From Limnomonas spitsbergensis (Eukaryota > Chlorophyta > Chlorophyceae > Chlamydomonadales): a stretch of DNA of 64,000 bases. The position numbers and the translations under genes are program-made. A model generated the notes under the pieces. It did not search any database. It saw only the letters and a list, made by a program, of their open reading frames with translations, and was not told the origin of the DNA. Every line of letters starts with the position of its first letter. The first letter of the stretch is position 1. Positions 45,478-55,302 of the stretch are shown here, one piece after another. The stretch is from positions 1,995,001 to 2,059,000 of the forward strand of contig JAYJMM010000119.1 in NCBI GenBank assembly GCA_037349105.1, in the 5' to 3' direction.

Positions 45478-48400
45478 TCAATCCTCCATCATGTCACGCA
45501 ACGCGTACTGGGAAAGCACCGCGCTCTCTCCGTTGCCGTCGGCTGCAGTCGAGGCAGTCGAGGCAGTCGAGACAGTCGAGACAGTCGGGACAGTCGAGGC
45601 AGTCGAGGCAGTCGAGGCAGTCGAGGCAGTCACCAGGTGCCCCCACAGGGGCAGAGTGCACGCCTCTAGGCGGGCAGAGGCGTGTTCCCCGGGCGGTATG
45701 CGCCCGGTGCGCCGCAGACGCAGCTTCACCAGCTCAAGCATGAGGGACACACCGTCGCCGTCCAAGCGGTACCCACCCGTCTTGAGACCGCGGACCCCCT
45801 GCACCTGCCTGCGCTCCTTCACGCCCTTGAGAGACAGACCCACCGCGCCGAGCACCATGTTGAGCGCCTTGACGATACTGCGCAAGTCCCACCCCTTGTC
45901 CTTAGCGCCCGCCTTGACCTGCCGGAACACCTGGACCGTCTTGGCGTAGTCCTGGAACATCGGCAGAGGAAGCAGCTTCTCATGGAAGAGGCATGTCAGG
46001 TCGTCGATCGCCGTGTCCGTGTCGAAGGGAGAGAGGAGGCCGAGACCAAACAACACATCCTCCACCAGAGGGATCTTGAACACGTCGCTCCGCTCCGACA
46101 TGCTCACGTCCGTCTGCGTCGGACGCAAAGCGGGACACAACACGCGGGCCAACAGCTTAGCCTTGGGCGAGCCGGTCTGAGTGCCGTTCGCCGCGAGGAA
46201 CGCCGCGTCGATGAGGTCCACGCCCCACGCAGCCTTGAACGACACCACGAACAGGCGCCACTTGTCCTCCTCGGTCGCGACGTTGCCGTGCACGCGCATG
46301 CGGAGATCCTCCAGCTCCGCCTCGCTCGACACAGGCTCAGAGGACAGCATGCGCGCGGCGGTCTCGAGGGGCGTCGACGCTTCGACGCCGGGACGCACGA
46401 CGCGCTCGAGAGACACCGAGTGGCCGGCGGCCTCGGCCATCACCGTGAACTCGCGCAGGTAGTCGATCTGCGCGTTGTACCGCTCCGCCTCGACGTAGGT
46501 CATGACTGTGAAGAAGTAGTCGTAGAGCGGCACGACGGCACAGGCGGGCCCGACAGACTTGGGGATGGCTGCGGCCCACAGGTCGTCCAGCGTGCCGCGC
46601 TCCACCTCAAGCACCCGACAATCAGACAGAACCCGGTCGGAGTGTCGCTCGGAAATCCTGAAGGTCATCCAGCGGATCCACTGCGCCATCTCGCTGCTGG
46701 TCATGGGCACGCGAGATGCGACCGTCGACATCCGCATGTTGGGAGATGACAGGCAGCGGATCCGAGGGTCATGCAGCTTGCGCACGCGGAAGGCCATCTG
46801 GAGCAGCGTCGCCGGGAGAGCCGACATCGGGCATGCGTAGGCGTACATGCGGTCAAAGTGCTCGCTGCTGAAGTCCACGCCCGCGGCGATCGTGGGGCTG
46901 TACACCACCAACTGGAAGCGCCGCCACAGGGCGTCCACGTCCGCCAGCTCGGCCTTCAGCGCGTCCGAAGTCTTCGACGTGTGCAGCACGCACCGATCGG
47001 GGCCGACCGCCTCGACGCCGGACGCATACACCACCATGGCCTTCTCGGAGGACAGGGACACCACCACCACGTTGAGGCCAGCCGACAGGTCGGCGACGAT
47101 CTCCTCGTGCCACGTCTTTGCGTCGTTGCTGAAGGCGAACGTGCGCGGCGCAGACGGACGGCGCTCGTTCACCACCAGGATGTTCGCATGGCGGAGGAAT
47201 GCATCCGTGACAGCGCCCCACGTGGCGTCAAGGGTCACCACGCCGCGCACAGCGAAGCGAAGCGTCGTGGCGAACTCGTGGATGGAACGACGAGGCTCCC
47301 TCACGGTGGGAGAGGAAAAGTGCCGCAAGAGGCTCTCAACTTCGTCAAGGACCACCACGTCGTAGCGGGGAAGCTTCAGGTCGTATCCAAGACGCCACAT
47401 CGACTCAACCTGAAGAGGACAGAATAGAGAATAAGCATCAGAGAATACCACGCGCACAACAGCCAGCACATCCAGGACACATCCAGGAGAAAGGGTACCT
47501 GGCTGATCACGCGAGGATACATCTTGTGGTCCGACAGGTCCTCCGTCTTGGGCACGTCGAGGTAGTTCACGAAGCCGTGGGCCTTCAGCTTGCGCAGCTG
47601 CTCCAACGCCAGGCTCTGGCGGTACGTGATCACAAGCACGGTGCAGTCAGGGCCCAGGTCTCGCAAAAGGGCGTCCAGGAACACGCACTTGCCGCTGCCC
47701 ATGGGGCTGCGGATGGACAGGGTGGATGCAGCGCCAGAGTCAGCGCCGGCGTGGAGCCAGCGCTCGACGGCGGCGTTGAAGGCTTCACAGTGGCTCGGAG
47801 GCGGAGCGTCGCACGCCATGAGCGCCGCTAACTCGGAGGCGGAGAGGGGGCGTCGCTCCATGTACTCGAGGTCCACGCGGACGGCGTTGGACATGTAAGC
47901 GTCCGAATCCGCTCGCAGCCGCCCGAGACGACGGGGCGGGTGGGCCGCGCAGTGAGCAGAGAAGCACTTGGCGTGAATGTCGCCGACCTCATCGACCCAG
48001 CAGCGCAGGTTCTGTTCACCCGGGTGCACGTGGCCCGTGTAGCAGGCCTCGGAGCGGTCGAAGTAGGAGAACTTGACGCCGCAGATGTCATGGATGTCAT
48101 GGGTGTCATGGGATGCATACGCGGTCGGGTGAAAGCTGTCGCGAAGGAGGTCCTGCATCCGAGTCATGACCTGCGCCTCCTCGCGATGGGGATCTTGCAA
48201 CGCCGTGTCCTCGGGCACACGCAGACGCCGACGGTGGTCACGCACGGCGCGGGGTATGTGCGCGGGGACGCGGAGGGTCGATCTCTGACCAAGAGGGTCC
48301 AGGCACGTGATCAGCGTCTCGCGCGGAGAGACGGACGACGTGTCGCCTCGGAACAGTGTCAGCACGGAGTCCGGGCGCCCGAACTTGGTAGCGCCGGCGG

Positions 48401-49013
48401 CGCGCATCTCGCGGTCCTTGGTGTACACCGAGAGGTCGACGAGCGACCCGACGCCGTCCGGGTCGAGCTCACGCAGGCGCAGCGCAAGGTGAGCGGCGCC
48501 GGTGGCGTCAGACACGTGATTGCTGGTGTACACGTGCTGCGGCGAATGCGTGCTCACGATCAGGTGGAGGCTCAGCTTCGAAGGGTTCGGGCTCACGAGC
48601 CAGATCAGGTCAGTGACGGGGTCGAGATGAACGCCGTAGTCGCCGAGGAAGATCGCGCAGATCATGCGGTCGGCGTGCGTCACGAGGGCTTCGACGCTTT
48701 CGAAATGCGGAGGGAGGGACGGGCCGTCGAGGTCGAGGTAAGGCTTGCACGGGCGACCGTGGGGGATAAGCTCGAAAATATGACGGCGAGAGCTGCGCAT
48801 CCGGCGAAGGTGGAGCGGGGCCGCGTCCCAGTCCGCGTAGCACGCAAAGTGGCGGTAACCGCTGTCGGGATCTTGCAGCTGGACCATCGCAGAGGCGCCG
48901 CGGAGAGAGGCGTCGCTCTTCATGCGGTCTTTGGAGCCAGAGCCGATGTGCCACGTCGCGCCGTACATGTCAACAGGCGCCATGGGCGCGGGAGGACGAC
49001 GACGGGAAGACAT
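45478..49013 (-). CDS. PrimPol-type primase fused to herpes OBP-like SF2 helicase, 1148 aa
   Basis: Two exons, 47499-49013 and 45478-47409, with an 89-bp GT/AG intron. The ATG at 49013 is the first Met with good continuity. The N-terminal archaeo-eukaryotic primase domain has HIFELIPHGRPCKPYLDLD (catalytic D94 and D96), KLSLHLIV (S148, H150) and LVDLSVYTKDREMR (D193, R204), as in PrimPol and UL52-like primases. A zinc motif follows (C324, H328, C338, C350, C355). The helicase has SPMGSGKC (K442), VLVITYRQSL, YDVVVLDEVESLL (D527, E528), GVVTLDA, YSPTIAAGVDF and QMAFRVRKL, the signature order of herpesvirus origin-binding-protein helicases. The position after the Walker Lys is Cys, not Ser/Thr. 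The C-terminus ends in TAS/TVS repeats coded by a 9-bp microsatellite. It could prime and unwind the element's DNA. The frame is uninterrupted over 3.4 kb, so it is probably under selection or recently inserted. Confidence 0.8.
45541..45632 (-). repeat. 9-bp microsatellite coding for TAS/TVS repeats
   Basis: The plus-strand unit GGCAGTCGA is repeated about 10 times with A/G variants. On the minus strand it is in frame with the primase-helicase and gives a Thr-Ala-Ser tail. Confidence 0.85.
47410..47498 (-). other. 89-bp spliceosomal intron in the primase-helicase gene
   Basis: Donor CAG|GTACCC and acceptor CTCTTCAG|GTTGAG, with a pyrimidine-rich 3' end. Splicing joins RVISQ to VESMWRLGYD in phase 0, and the family pattern continues across the junction. 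The intron separates helicase motif Ia from motif II. Confidence 0.8.
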
Positions 49014-49103
49014 GATGTGGGCACAACACACCCGCACACCGGGTAGAAGCATTTAAGCTGTGACGCCGCATCTCTCCGATGCATCGCGCTACTCAGAGGT
49101 GTG

Positions 49104-49436
49104 GTCGACCTGGTGGCCGTTTTTGGGGTGTTTCGTGGCACTTTTACGACACACGTCGTTTTCGGCTGTTTCGGGAGGGCCGTCGATACACTGGTTCGTG
49201 GTCTTGGAGGCGCGCCCGCCCGCTCGCACCCTCGGCCCCAGTCTCGTGCCATCTATGTGTTTCTTATCCCTATATAATAAGTTCATCACTACTAGCCACG
49301 CGTCGTTTTCAGCGGGCGGGCGCTTACACCGTGGTTCTCAGTGTCCCGCCGAAAAAGGCGGCCGTTTCCTGAATCCCCGGTGTGCCTTGGCCTTCCCAGA
49401 GGGGTGTTTCGTGCCATAGATCGAGCACGAGGTGCG
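49104..49436 (-). repeat. Inverted copy of the 403-bp unit
   Basis: Reverse complement of most of the unit at 43736-45361, with roughly 5-8% differences by eye. The CGAACCAGTGGTTCG dyad is broken here (CGAACCAGTGTATCG). It lies immediately upstream of the primase-helicase gene and probably contains its promoter. Confidence 0.9.
49262..49285 (-). promoter_or_regulatory. TATA-like box upstream of primase-helicase
   Basis: The minus strand reads CTTATTATATAGGGATAAG, about 255 bp before the ATG at 49013, inside the inverted repeat copy. The same box occurs in each 403-bp unit. No transcript data are available. Confidence 0.3.
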
Positions 49437-49599
49437 TCAGGGAGGCGCGTCATCATCCGCCTTGCGCGTGGAAGCTACCCGGAAGCTGCGTGGGCGTGAG
49501 CAAGAGACAAGGGGGAGTCAGACTCGGGCATATCCGCGGCATTGCGATGGACGGACACATCCAGGGCGCATGGGCGCATGGGTTGTCTTGCTTGATGTG

Positions 49600-49808
49600 C
49601 GATGGTCCAGAGATGCGTACATGACAATCAAGAAGCGGTCCAGAGATGCGTACATGACAATCAAGAAGCGGTCCAGAGATGCGTACATGACAATCAAGAA
49701 GCGGTCCAGAGATGCGTACATGACAATCAAGAAGCGGTCCAGAGATGCGTACATGACAATCAAGAAGCGGTCCAGAGATGCGTACATGACAATCAAGAAG
49801 CGGTCGAG
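49600..49808 (+). repeat. 33-bp minisatellite, 6 copies
   Basis: The unit is GGTCCAGAGATGCGTACATG plus ACAATCAAGAAGC. It encodes an 11-residue periodic peptide on either strand; no gene is called. Confidence 0.92.
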
Positions 49809-49809
49809 C

Positions 49810-49985
49810 AGGTGCGATGCATCGCATCTTCTTTGTCGCCCGCCGCAGGCGTGTTGGCGTCGCCAACGGGAAACGGGGTGCGATGCATCGGCACGCACCC
49901 GGTTTATGGCTGTGCCCGAGGGGTGAGGGCGAGGCACGAGCCCGAGTCCCCGAGGAGCCAGCCAAGGACGGGCGTAGCCCGGGCG
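49810..49985 (-). repeat. GATGCATC-rich block, inverted copy
   Basis: Reverse-complement version of the block at 50330-50530 and 54585-54745. It shares CGCCCGCCGCAGGCGTGTTG, GCGTCGCCAACGGG and CCCGAGTCCCCGAGGAGCCA, and carries GCGATGCATCGC palindromes. Confidence 0.75.
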
Positions 49986-49989
49986 CCAT

Positions 49990-50150
49990 GTCCCAGCGAT
50001 TCACGGACATCCCAGGACATCCACCGACATCCCCAGCGATTCACGGACATCCCAGGACATCCACCGACATCCCCAGCGATTCACGGACATCCCCAGCGAT
50101 TCACGGACATCCCAGGACATCCACCGACATCCCCAGCGATTCACGCAGGA
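49990..50150 (+). repeat. CAGCGATTCACGGACATCCC short repeats
   Basis: Alternating CCCAGCGATTCACGGACATC and CCAGGACATCCACCGACATC words, about 4-5 times. Confidence 0.85.
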
Positions 50151-50324
50151 CTTGTCATCTCGCTAAACTCGCGCAAAAGTCTGCGGCGGCATGCATCCGC
50201 CTTAGGTCAGGGGATACATGGATGCATGGATGCATGGATGCATGCGATGGTTCAGGCCTCCAAGAGAATGCGCAGCCGCATACATTATACATATTCGCCG
50301 TCGACTAATGCGTGAGTGGGACCT

Positions 50325-50705
50325 CGGGGCATGGCGCCCGGGGCCTATGGCCCACGTCCCTGGCTGGCTCCTCGGGGACTCGGGCTCGTCCCTCACCCTC
50401 GCCCCTCGGGCACAGCATAAAACCGGTCGCGTTCCGCACCCGTTTTTCCGTTGGCGACGCCAACACGCCTGCGATGCATCGGCGGCGACAAAGAAATTGC
50501 GATGCATCGCGCTTGCTCTGTCGGACACCAACTATCTGCTCCTTCACCGTCATCCAAGCGACGAAACGGACTTGCCATCATCCTTGTCTTGGTCGATGCG
50601 GTGTGGGTTGTCCGGAGAAGCGTATGAAGTGCTGGTAGTAGATCCGTCAAAAAGCGACAGAGCAAGTGCGATGCATCGCATCTTCTATTGTCGCCCGCCG
50701 ATGCA
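50325..50705 (+). repeat. ~370-bp direct repeat, left copy
   Basis: Shares a long alignable stretch with 54580-54905 in the same orientation. Common words are TCCCTGGCTGGCTCCTCGGG, GTTGGCGACGCCAACACGCC, CTTGTCTTGGTCGATGCGG, TCCGGAGAAGCGTA and GCGATGCA(T/G)CGCATCTTCT. The two copies bracket the polymerase-helicase ORFs. Confidence 0.75.
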
Positions 50706-50761
50706 TCGCAGGCGTGATGGCACACACAAACACACACAAACACACACACGACGCACCACGG

Positions 50762-51175
50762 CATCCCAGCGCACCTCGGCCGTTCCAGCTGTTCCAGCAG
50801 AAAAGCAACTTTCTGGTGCCAGGGGGGGGGGTCCTCCTTTTCAAAATAAGTTTGTTTTCATCTGGAACATCTGGAACAGAGCCCCCTTCGGGGGGGGGTG
50901 GGGGTAGGGAGGGTGTGGGGGTGGTCTGTTTGCCAGGTTGGGTGAAGGACTGCAGCGCACCTCGGCCGTTCCAGCTGTTCCAGCAGAAAATTTCATCTGG
51001 AACATCTGGAACATCTGGAACAGAGATCCTTCGGGGGGGGCTGGGGTAGGGAGGGTGTGAAGATCGTCTTTTTGCCAGGATGGGTGGAGGACTGCAGCGC
51101 ACCTCGGCCGTTCCAGCTGTTCCAGCAGAAAAACAACTGGTTCCCAGTCTGCCCCCAAGTTGTGGCGTTGTCGTG
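50762..51175 (+). repeat. GTTCCAG hairpin repeat, three units (fourth at 55170)
   Basis: Each unit has GCGCACCTCGGCCGTTCCAG then CTGTTCCAGCAGAAAA. The first two are followed by CATCTGGAACATCTGGAACA, so GTTCCAGCTGTTCCAG can pair with CTGGAACATCTGGAAC (15 of 16). A fourth, lone copy is at 55170-55200 beside the second SF3 helicase. Confidence 0.75.
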
Positions 51176-51450
51176 AACACGCCCACGTCGGTAAAGCCTC
51201 TCCGCCACATGTTGTGCGTTGGGGGAGGTGGGCTACACACTTTACACAAAATACACCGTCGGGTTGAACCCCCCTTCAGAAGACATGGTCGGTCCTAGCC
51301 CCCCCCCCTTCTATATATCCTACAAGAAACAAGTGTGTATTTTGTGTAAAGTGTGTAGATTAAATATAGGGAAGCCGGCGCTGTGGCATGCCATGTTTTT
51401 CACACTGGTTCCCAGTCTGCCCCCAAGTTGTGGCGTTGTCGTGAACATGC
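51140..51450 (+). repeat. Direct repeat pair with GTGTATTTTGTGTA motifs
   Basis: The sequence GGTTCCCAGTCTGCCCCCAA plus GTTGTGGCGTTGTCGTGAAC occurs at about 51142 and 51403. Between them, GTGTATTTTGTGTAAAGTGTGT occurs in inverted orientation (51236-51262 and 51331-51356). A third copy, GTGTATTTTGTGTAGGGTGTGT, is at 54997-55019. The motif sits just past the 3' ends of both helicase ORFs, so it may be a terminator, promoter or element-end signal. Confidence 0.6.
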
Positions 51451-51462
51451 CCTGGTTTCGTT

Positions 51463-53952
51463 TTAGCTCCTAGGGCTCGGCTTGTCGTCGTCGTCGCCGT
51501 CGACTGCCATAGCTTCCTCCAACAAGCGCACACGTGTGAACCCCCTTTCGTTCCGGAAACCTCGGACGCAGCAGTTGTTGTCTCGCACGGCCCCCATCTT
51601 GCCCAACCGGTCCTTGAGCACCGTGATGGACATCCCGTTCGCTCGGGCGACGTTGTCCACCTGTTTCGTCAGTACAAAGTCCTCGCGGTTGCCGGTGACC
51701 TTGAAGCATCTAGCCATCACCGCGACGTCATCCCCAATGTCCTCGCGGTACTCCATCGTGTCGTCCCGGATGCTGTCGCAAGGCACCACAGGACCGGGCC
51801 GGTACGCGTCGATGACCATCCAAGTGAAGGCGGCGATGACGTCGGTACGCCTGATAAAGTCGTTCTTCAACGCATCGTCACGCGGCCGGTAGTAGGACAG
51901 AGCGTTCGGGCTCGAGAGCTCCTCGGCGGACACGAACTTGAATGGAAACTTGATGAGCACCATGGTGGACATGGCGTCACGGGGTGTCACCGTCGGGATG
52001 TCGTTGAGGTTCATGAACAACTTGGTCGCCACGCGGAAGGTGCATTCGTCCTTGAAGTTCTTGCGCGCGCTCATGGTGTCTCCGCCGGATTGGAAGCTCT
52101 TGAGTAAGTTCCCATCGAGCTTGATGGACTTGCTGGACGAATCGCACTTGACCTCGTTCGTGTACGTCTGGCGCGCGTACTCGCAGTCGAGCGCCCACGA
52201 CAGGGACTTTGCCGCGTCCGACGTCGCGTTCTGTTGGAGGAGGAATGCGTTTGCGTTCACCGTGTTCACATAACATTGCCAAGTCAGCTGGTTCAACTCC
52301 TGGACCAGGCCCTTGCCGCTGTTCCTCTCTCCCAACGCCATCGCAAACTGCTTGTCCCCGTACTCGCCCGCCATCGCACGAGCTATGAGCGCCAAGTACG
52401 TCTCGATCTTGTCCGCGTCGCCGAGCGTGGACATGAACACACGCTCCCTCAACTCGTCGAACACCGTGCACGGCGGATGCTCCGCCGGGAAATTGCGCTT
52501 GATGCACTGGCGGGGCAAAACGTCCGGCCGTTCCTCGTAGGTGAAGAAGCGACCTTGCCGGAAGTCGTAGAGACCATCTAGATAGCACACGCACCCAATG
52601 TTGGACTCCTTCATCCTCAGGCGGAAGTCAGGGTCCTCGGGTATTAGGTTGGCCGCGGCCTCGACGATGCGCCGCACGGTGGGCATGTTGCCGCTCATTG
52701 TCGACTCATCGCCACCCTCCGTGATGCGTCGGATGTTGTTGCCCATGCATCGTGACATCATCAGCTTGCGCACCATCGCTTCGGCTCGTCATCTGTCCAT
52801 AGCTGACCATCACGCACCCACACACGCGCCCCACAACTCGTAACCGACGCCCCGAGGTCCTCCAAGAAGATCCGGCCCGCTCCCACGTCGTCCTCGGCAT
52901 AGCGCGGCGCCCGAGGCACTCCAACGCCGCTGTATACCGTTAGAGGGACGTCTAGCTTGTCCAAGGTCATGTCCTTTACCTTGATTTTCAAGCGGTGACC
53001 GGTTCGCTCGAAGACAAAGTTGCTTGCGCACTCGAGCATCCCTGCATCGTCCTCTTCCTCGCCGGGCAGACGTTTCTCCACCATGCAACCGTCGAAGACG
53101 AGCACTCCGACCCGTCTGTGCGTGGCCGTGCCTGATTCCACGAACTCCCGGAGGGCCATCAAAGCGTCGTTCTCCATGTCGTATAGGAGGAGGTTCACGG
53201 CCGACCCCAGAACGTTGCCCGTTATCTTCTTCTTCCTCGCCATCTTCAGGTAAACAGAGTCACCGTGACCGACGAGGACCTCGCGCACCTCGCGCATCTC
53301 GGCCGTGCGTGAACGACGTCAACCACTCCTCGCCACCTGGTTGGATGGATGCGAGGTCGCGGCGTGAAGGGTCTCCGCTCCCCCCGTTGATCACTGCCAG
53401 CACGGCCGCCTTGGCCGCAGGGTGTCCTTCCACCGGGTCTAGGTCGGCCATGATGCCGTCACGGCGACGGCAATAGTCTTCAAGGCGTGGGCACGTCACG
53501 CTCATACGCTTGCAGTGTTGCAACAGCATGGTTGGGTGGCAGTTGTGGAAGTCGAGGTCGTCGTAAAAGGGGTGCGCGATGGCGTTCCTTATCTCCCGGG
53601 CCATCGACTGCAGCGAGAGCCCGCGTTCTGCAAAGTAGCGGCCGTGTCCGGGAACAGCGCGTCGGTATGTCACCCGGTGCGTGCCGTCGGGGTTGGACGA
53701 CGCCTTGTAGCGCCGGATCGAGGAGAGCGCCTCCTTCGCATCCGTTTCAGGGCGGAAGTTGAAGCTGCTGAAATTGTTTATGATGAATGTCAATGCACCG
53801 TAGTCGAAGCGTTCCATCAGAGTCAACTTGCCGCTGTCGTTCGATCGCAGTTGGACGTCAAGTTTCTCGCGAGACAGCAGCCGAGGCATGTGGATTGTCG
53901 GGGGGGGCTTCATTTCTAGGGGGAACGCTTGAAGCTGATGGACCACACCCAT
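51463..53952 (-). CDS. Polinton-like-virus-type polymerase + SF3 helicase, in three overlapping frames
   Basis: ORF a (53952-53260) has a polymerase motif A-like FYDDLDFHNCHPTMLLQ (D132, D134) and a motif B-like KAAVLAVINGG (K181). ORF b (53297-52761) has GNVLGSAVNLLLYDMEND and a motif C-like VGVLVFDGCMVEK (D69). ORF c (52776-51463) is an SF3 helicase with Walker A LGERNSGKG (K155), a WALDCEYARQTYTNEV region and a motif C-like FMNLNDIPTVTPRDAMS. Domain order matches the family-A-related polymerase-SF3 helicase fusions of Polinton-like viruses. Each ORF starts with ATG and overlaps the previous one by 38 and 16 nt. ORFs a and c are in the same frame and b is shifted, so the pair of shifts cancels. 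The assignment to the polymerase family is by motif only. Confidence 0.6.
52758..52780 (-). other. Frame change b to c (-1) in the polymerase-helicase
   Basis: ORF b ends EPKRWCAS-stop and ORF c begins MVRKLMMSRC within the same 16 bases (GCGATGGTGCGCAAGC). A -1 shift restores the frame of ORF a. Confidence 0.5.
53257..53300 (-). other. Frame change a to b (+1) in the polymerase
   Basis: ORF a continues as FTHGRDARGARG-stop, while ORF b opens with MREVREVLVGHGDSV. Joining requires skipping one base near ACGCACGGCCGAGATG. No classical slippery heptamer or intron borders are visible. Confidence 0.5.
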
Positions 53953-54109
53953 TTAAGCTAGAGCAAGGCGCGTCCTCCAATCCTCGCTAGGCAAGTCGGA
54001 CAATGGGTGAGGTCAATCGGCCCGGAGTACACCATGAATGCGCAATATTACGCTTCGAACTGCAGACCTCAAGAAGCTGTGATCCTCTGTTCCATCATTC
54101 CACCTCGAC

Positions 54110-54570
54110 GGCACGAGGATGGCCGAGGATGCATGAGGATGCAAGAGGATGCAGTAGGATGGCCGAGGATGCAAGAGGATGCAAGAGGATGCAAGAGGAT
54201 GGCAGAGGATGCGCGAGGATGGCCGAGGATGCAAGAGGATGGCCGAGGATGCAATAGGATGCATGGCCTAGGATGCAAGAGGATGGCCGAGGATGCAATA
54301 GGATGGCCGAGGATGCAATAGGATGCCCGAGGATGCAAGAGGATGGCCGAGGATGCAATAGGATGGCCGAGGATGCAAGAGGATGGCCGAGGATGCAATA
54401 GGATGCCCGAGGATGCGCGAGGATGGCCGAGGATGCAAGCGGATGCCCGAGGATGTCATAGAAAGCCCGATGATGCAAGAGGATGCCCGAGGATGTCATA
54501 GAAAGCCAGATGATGCAAGAGGATGCCCGATGATGCAAGAGGATGCCCGATGATGCGCGAGGATGTGTCC
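54110..54570 (+). repeat. GAGGATGGCC/GAGGATGCAA minisatellite (~10-20 bp)
   Basis: About 45 decamer-like words GAGGATGNNN in higher-order pairs. The minus strand gives periodic HPRPSSCILGHP peptides in all frames. It lies between the polymerase and the direct repeat. Confidence 0.92.
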
Positions 54571-54579
54571 GGAAATGGC

Positions 54580-54905
54580 GCCCAGGCTTCGCCCGTCCCT
54601 GGCTGGCTCCTCGGGGACTCGGGCTCGTGCCTCGCCCTCACCCCTCGGGCACAGCCATAAACCGGGTGCGTGCTGCACCCAGTTTCCCGTTGGCGACGCC
54701 AACACGCCTGCGGCGGGCGAAAAAGAAGATACCGTCACCCACGCGACGCCACGGATATGCCTTCGTCTTGTCCATGTCTTGGTCGATGCGGCGTGGGTTG
54801 TTGTCCGGAGAAGCGTAGAAAGGGGCGGTAGCAGATTCTTCCAAGAAGCGGTCCAACAGGTGCGATGCAGCGCATCTTCTTTGTCGTTTATAAACAACAC
54901 AAAAT
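54580..54905 (+). repeat. ~370-bp direct repeat, right copy
   Basis: Right-hand partner of 50325-50705. The copies are diverged (several indels, and GATGCATC palindromes partly lost), so this is not a recent duplication. Confidence 0.75.
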
Positions 54906-55302
54906 ACACAAAATACACATTGTTGTTTCTAGGGTATATGAAGAGGATGGTAGTAGGATACAGATTTCCCCTAAGAGAGAGAGAGGCTCAAACCGAGGGT
55001 GTATTTTGTGTAGGGTGTGTACCTTGCCATCACTCTGAAAACGTCGAAGATGCGAGACGGATGCACAGGGATGTCCATGAAAAGGGGGAACACCACAAGC
55101 TTGTGGCCGGGGGGGTCTGGGGTAGGGAGGGTGTGGGGATCGTCTTTTTGCCAGGATGGGTGGAGGACTGCAGCGCACCTCGGCCGTTCCAGCCTCTCGA
55201 TACCCCCTTCGAGACCCCTCCACGACCCCCAAAACCCCCATGGAAAAGAAAGCGGACCACCACCACCACACCCTTTTCTTCACTGTCTCGAACTGGGCCC
55301 TC

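Noticed and set aside
45682..49046. Plus-strand frames of 218-368 codons opposite the primase-helicase
   Set aside because: They are antisense shadows of a GC-rich coding sequence, rich in Arg/His/Val, without motifs.
49600..49808. CRISPR-like array
   Set aside because: Repeats are head-to-tail without unique spacers, as in every other array in this window; the context is eukaryotic.
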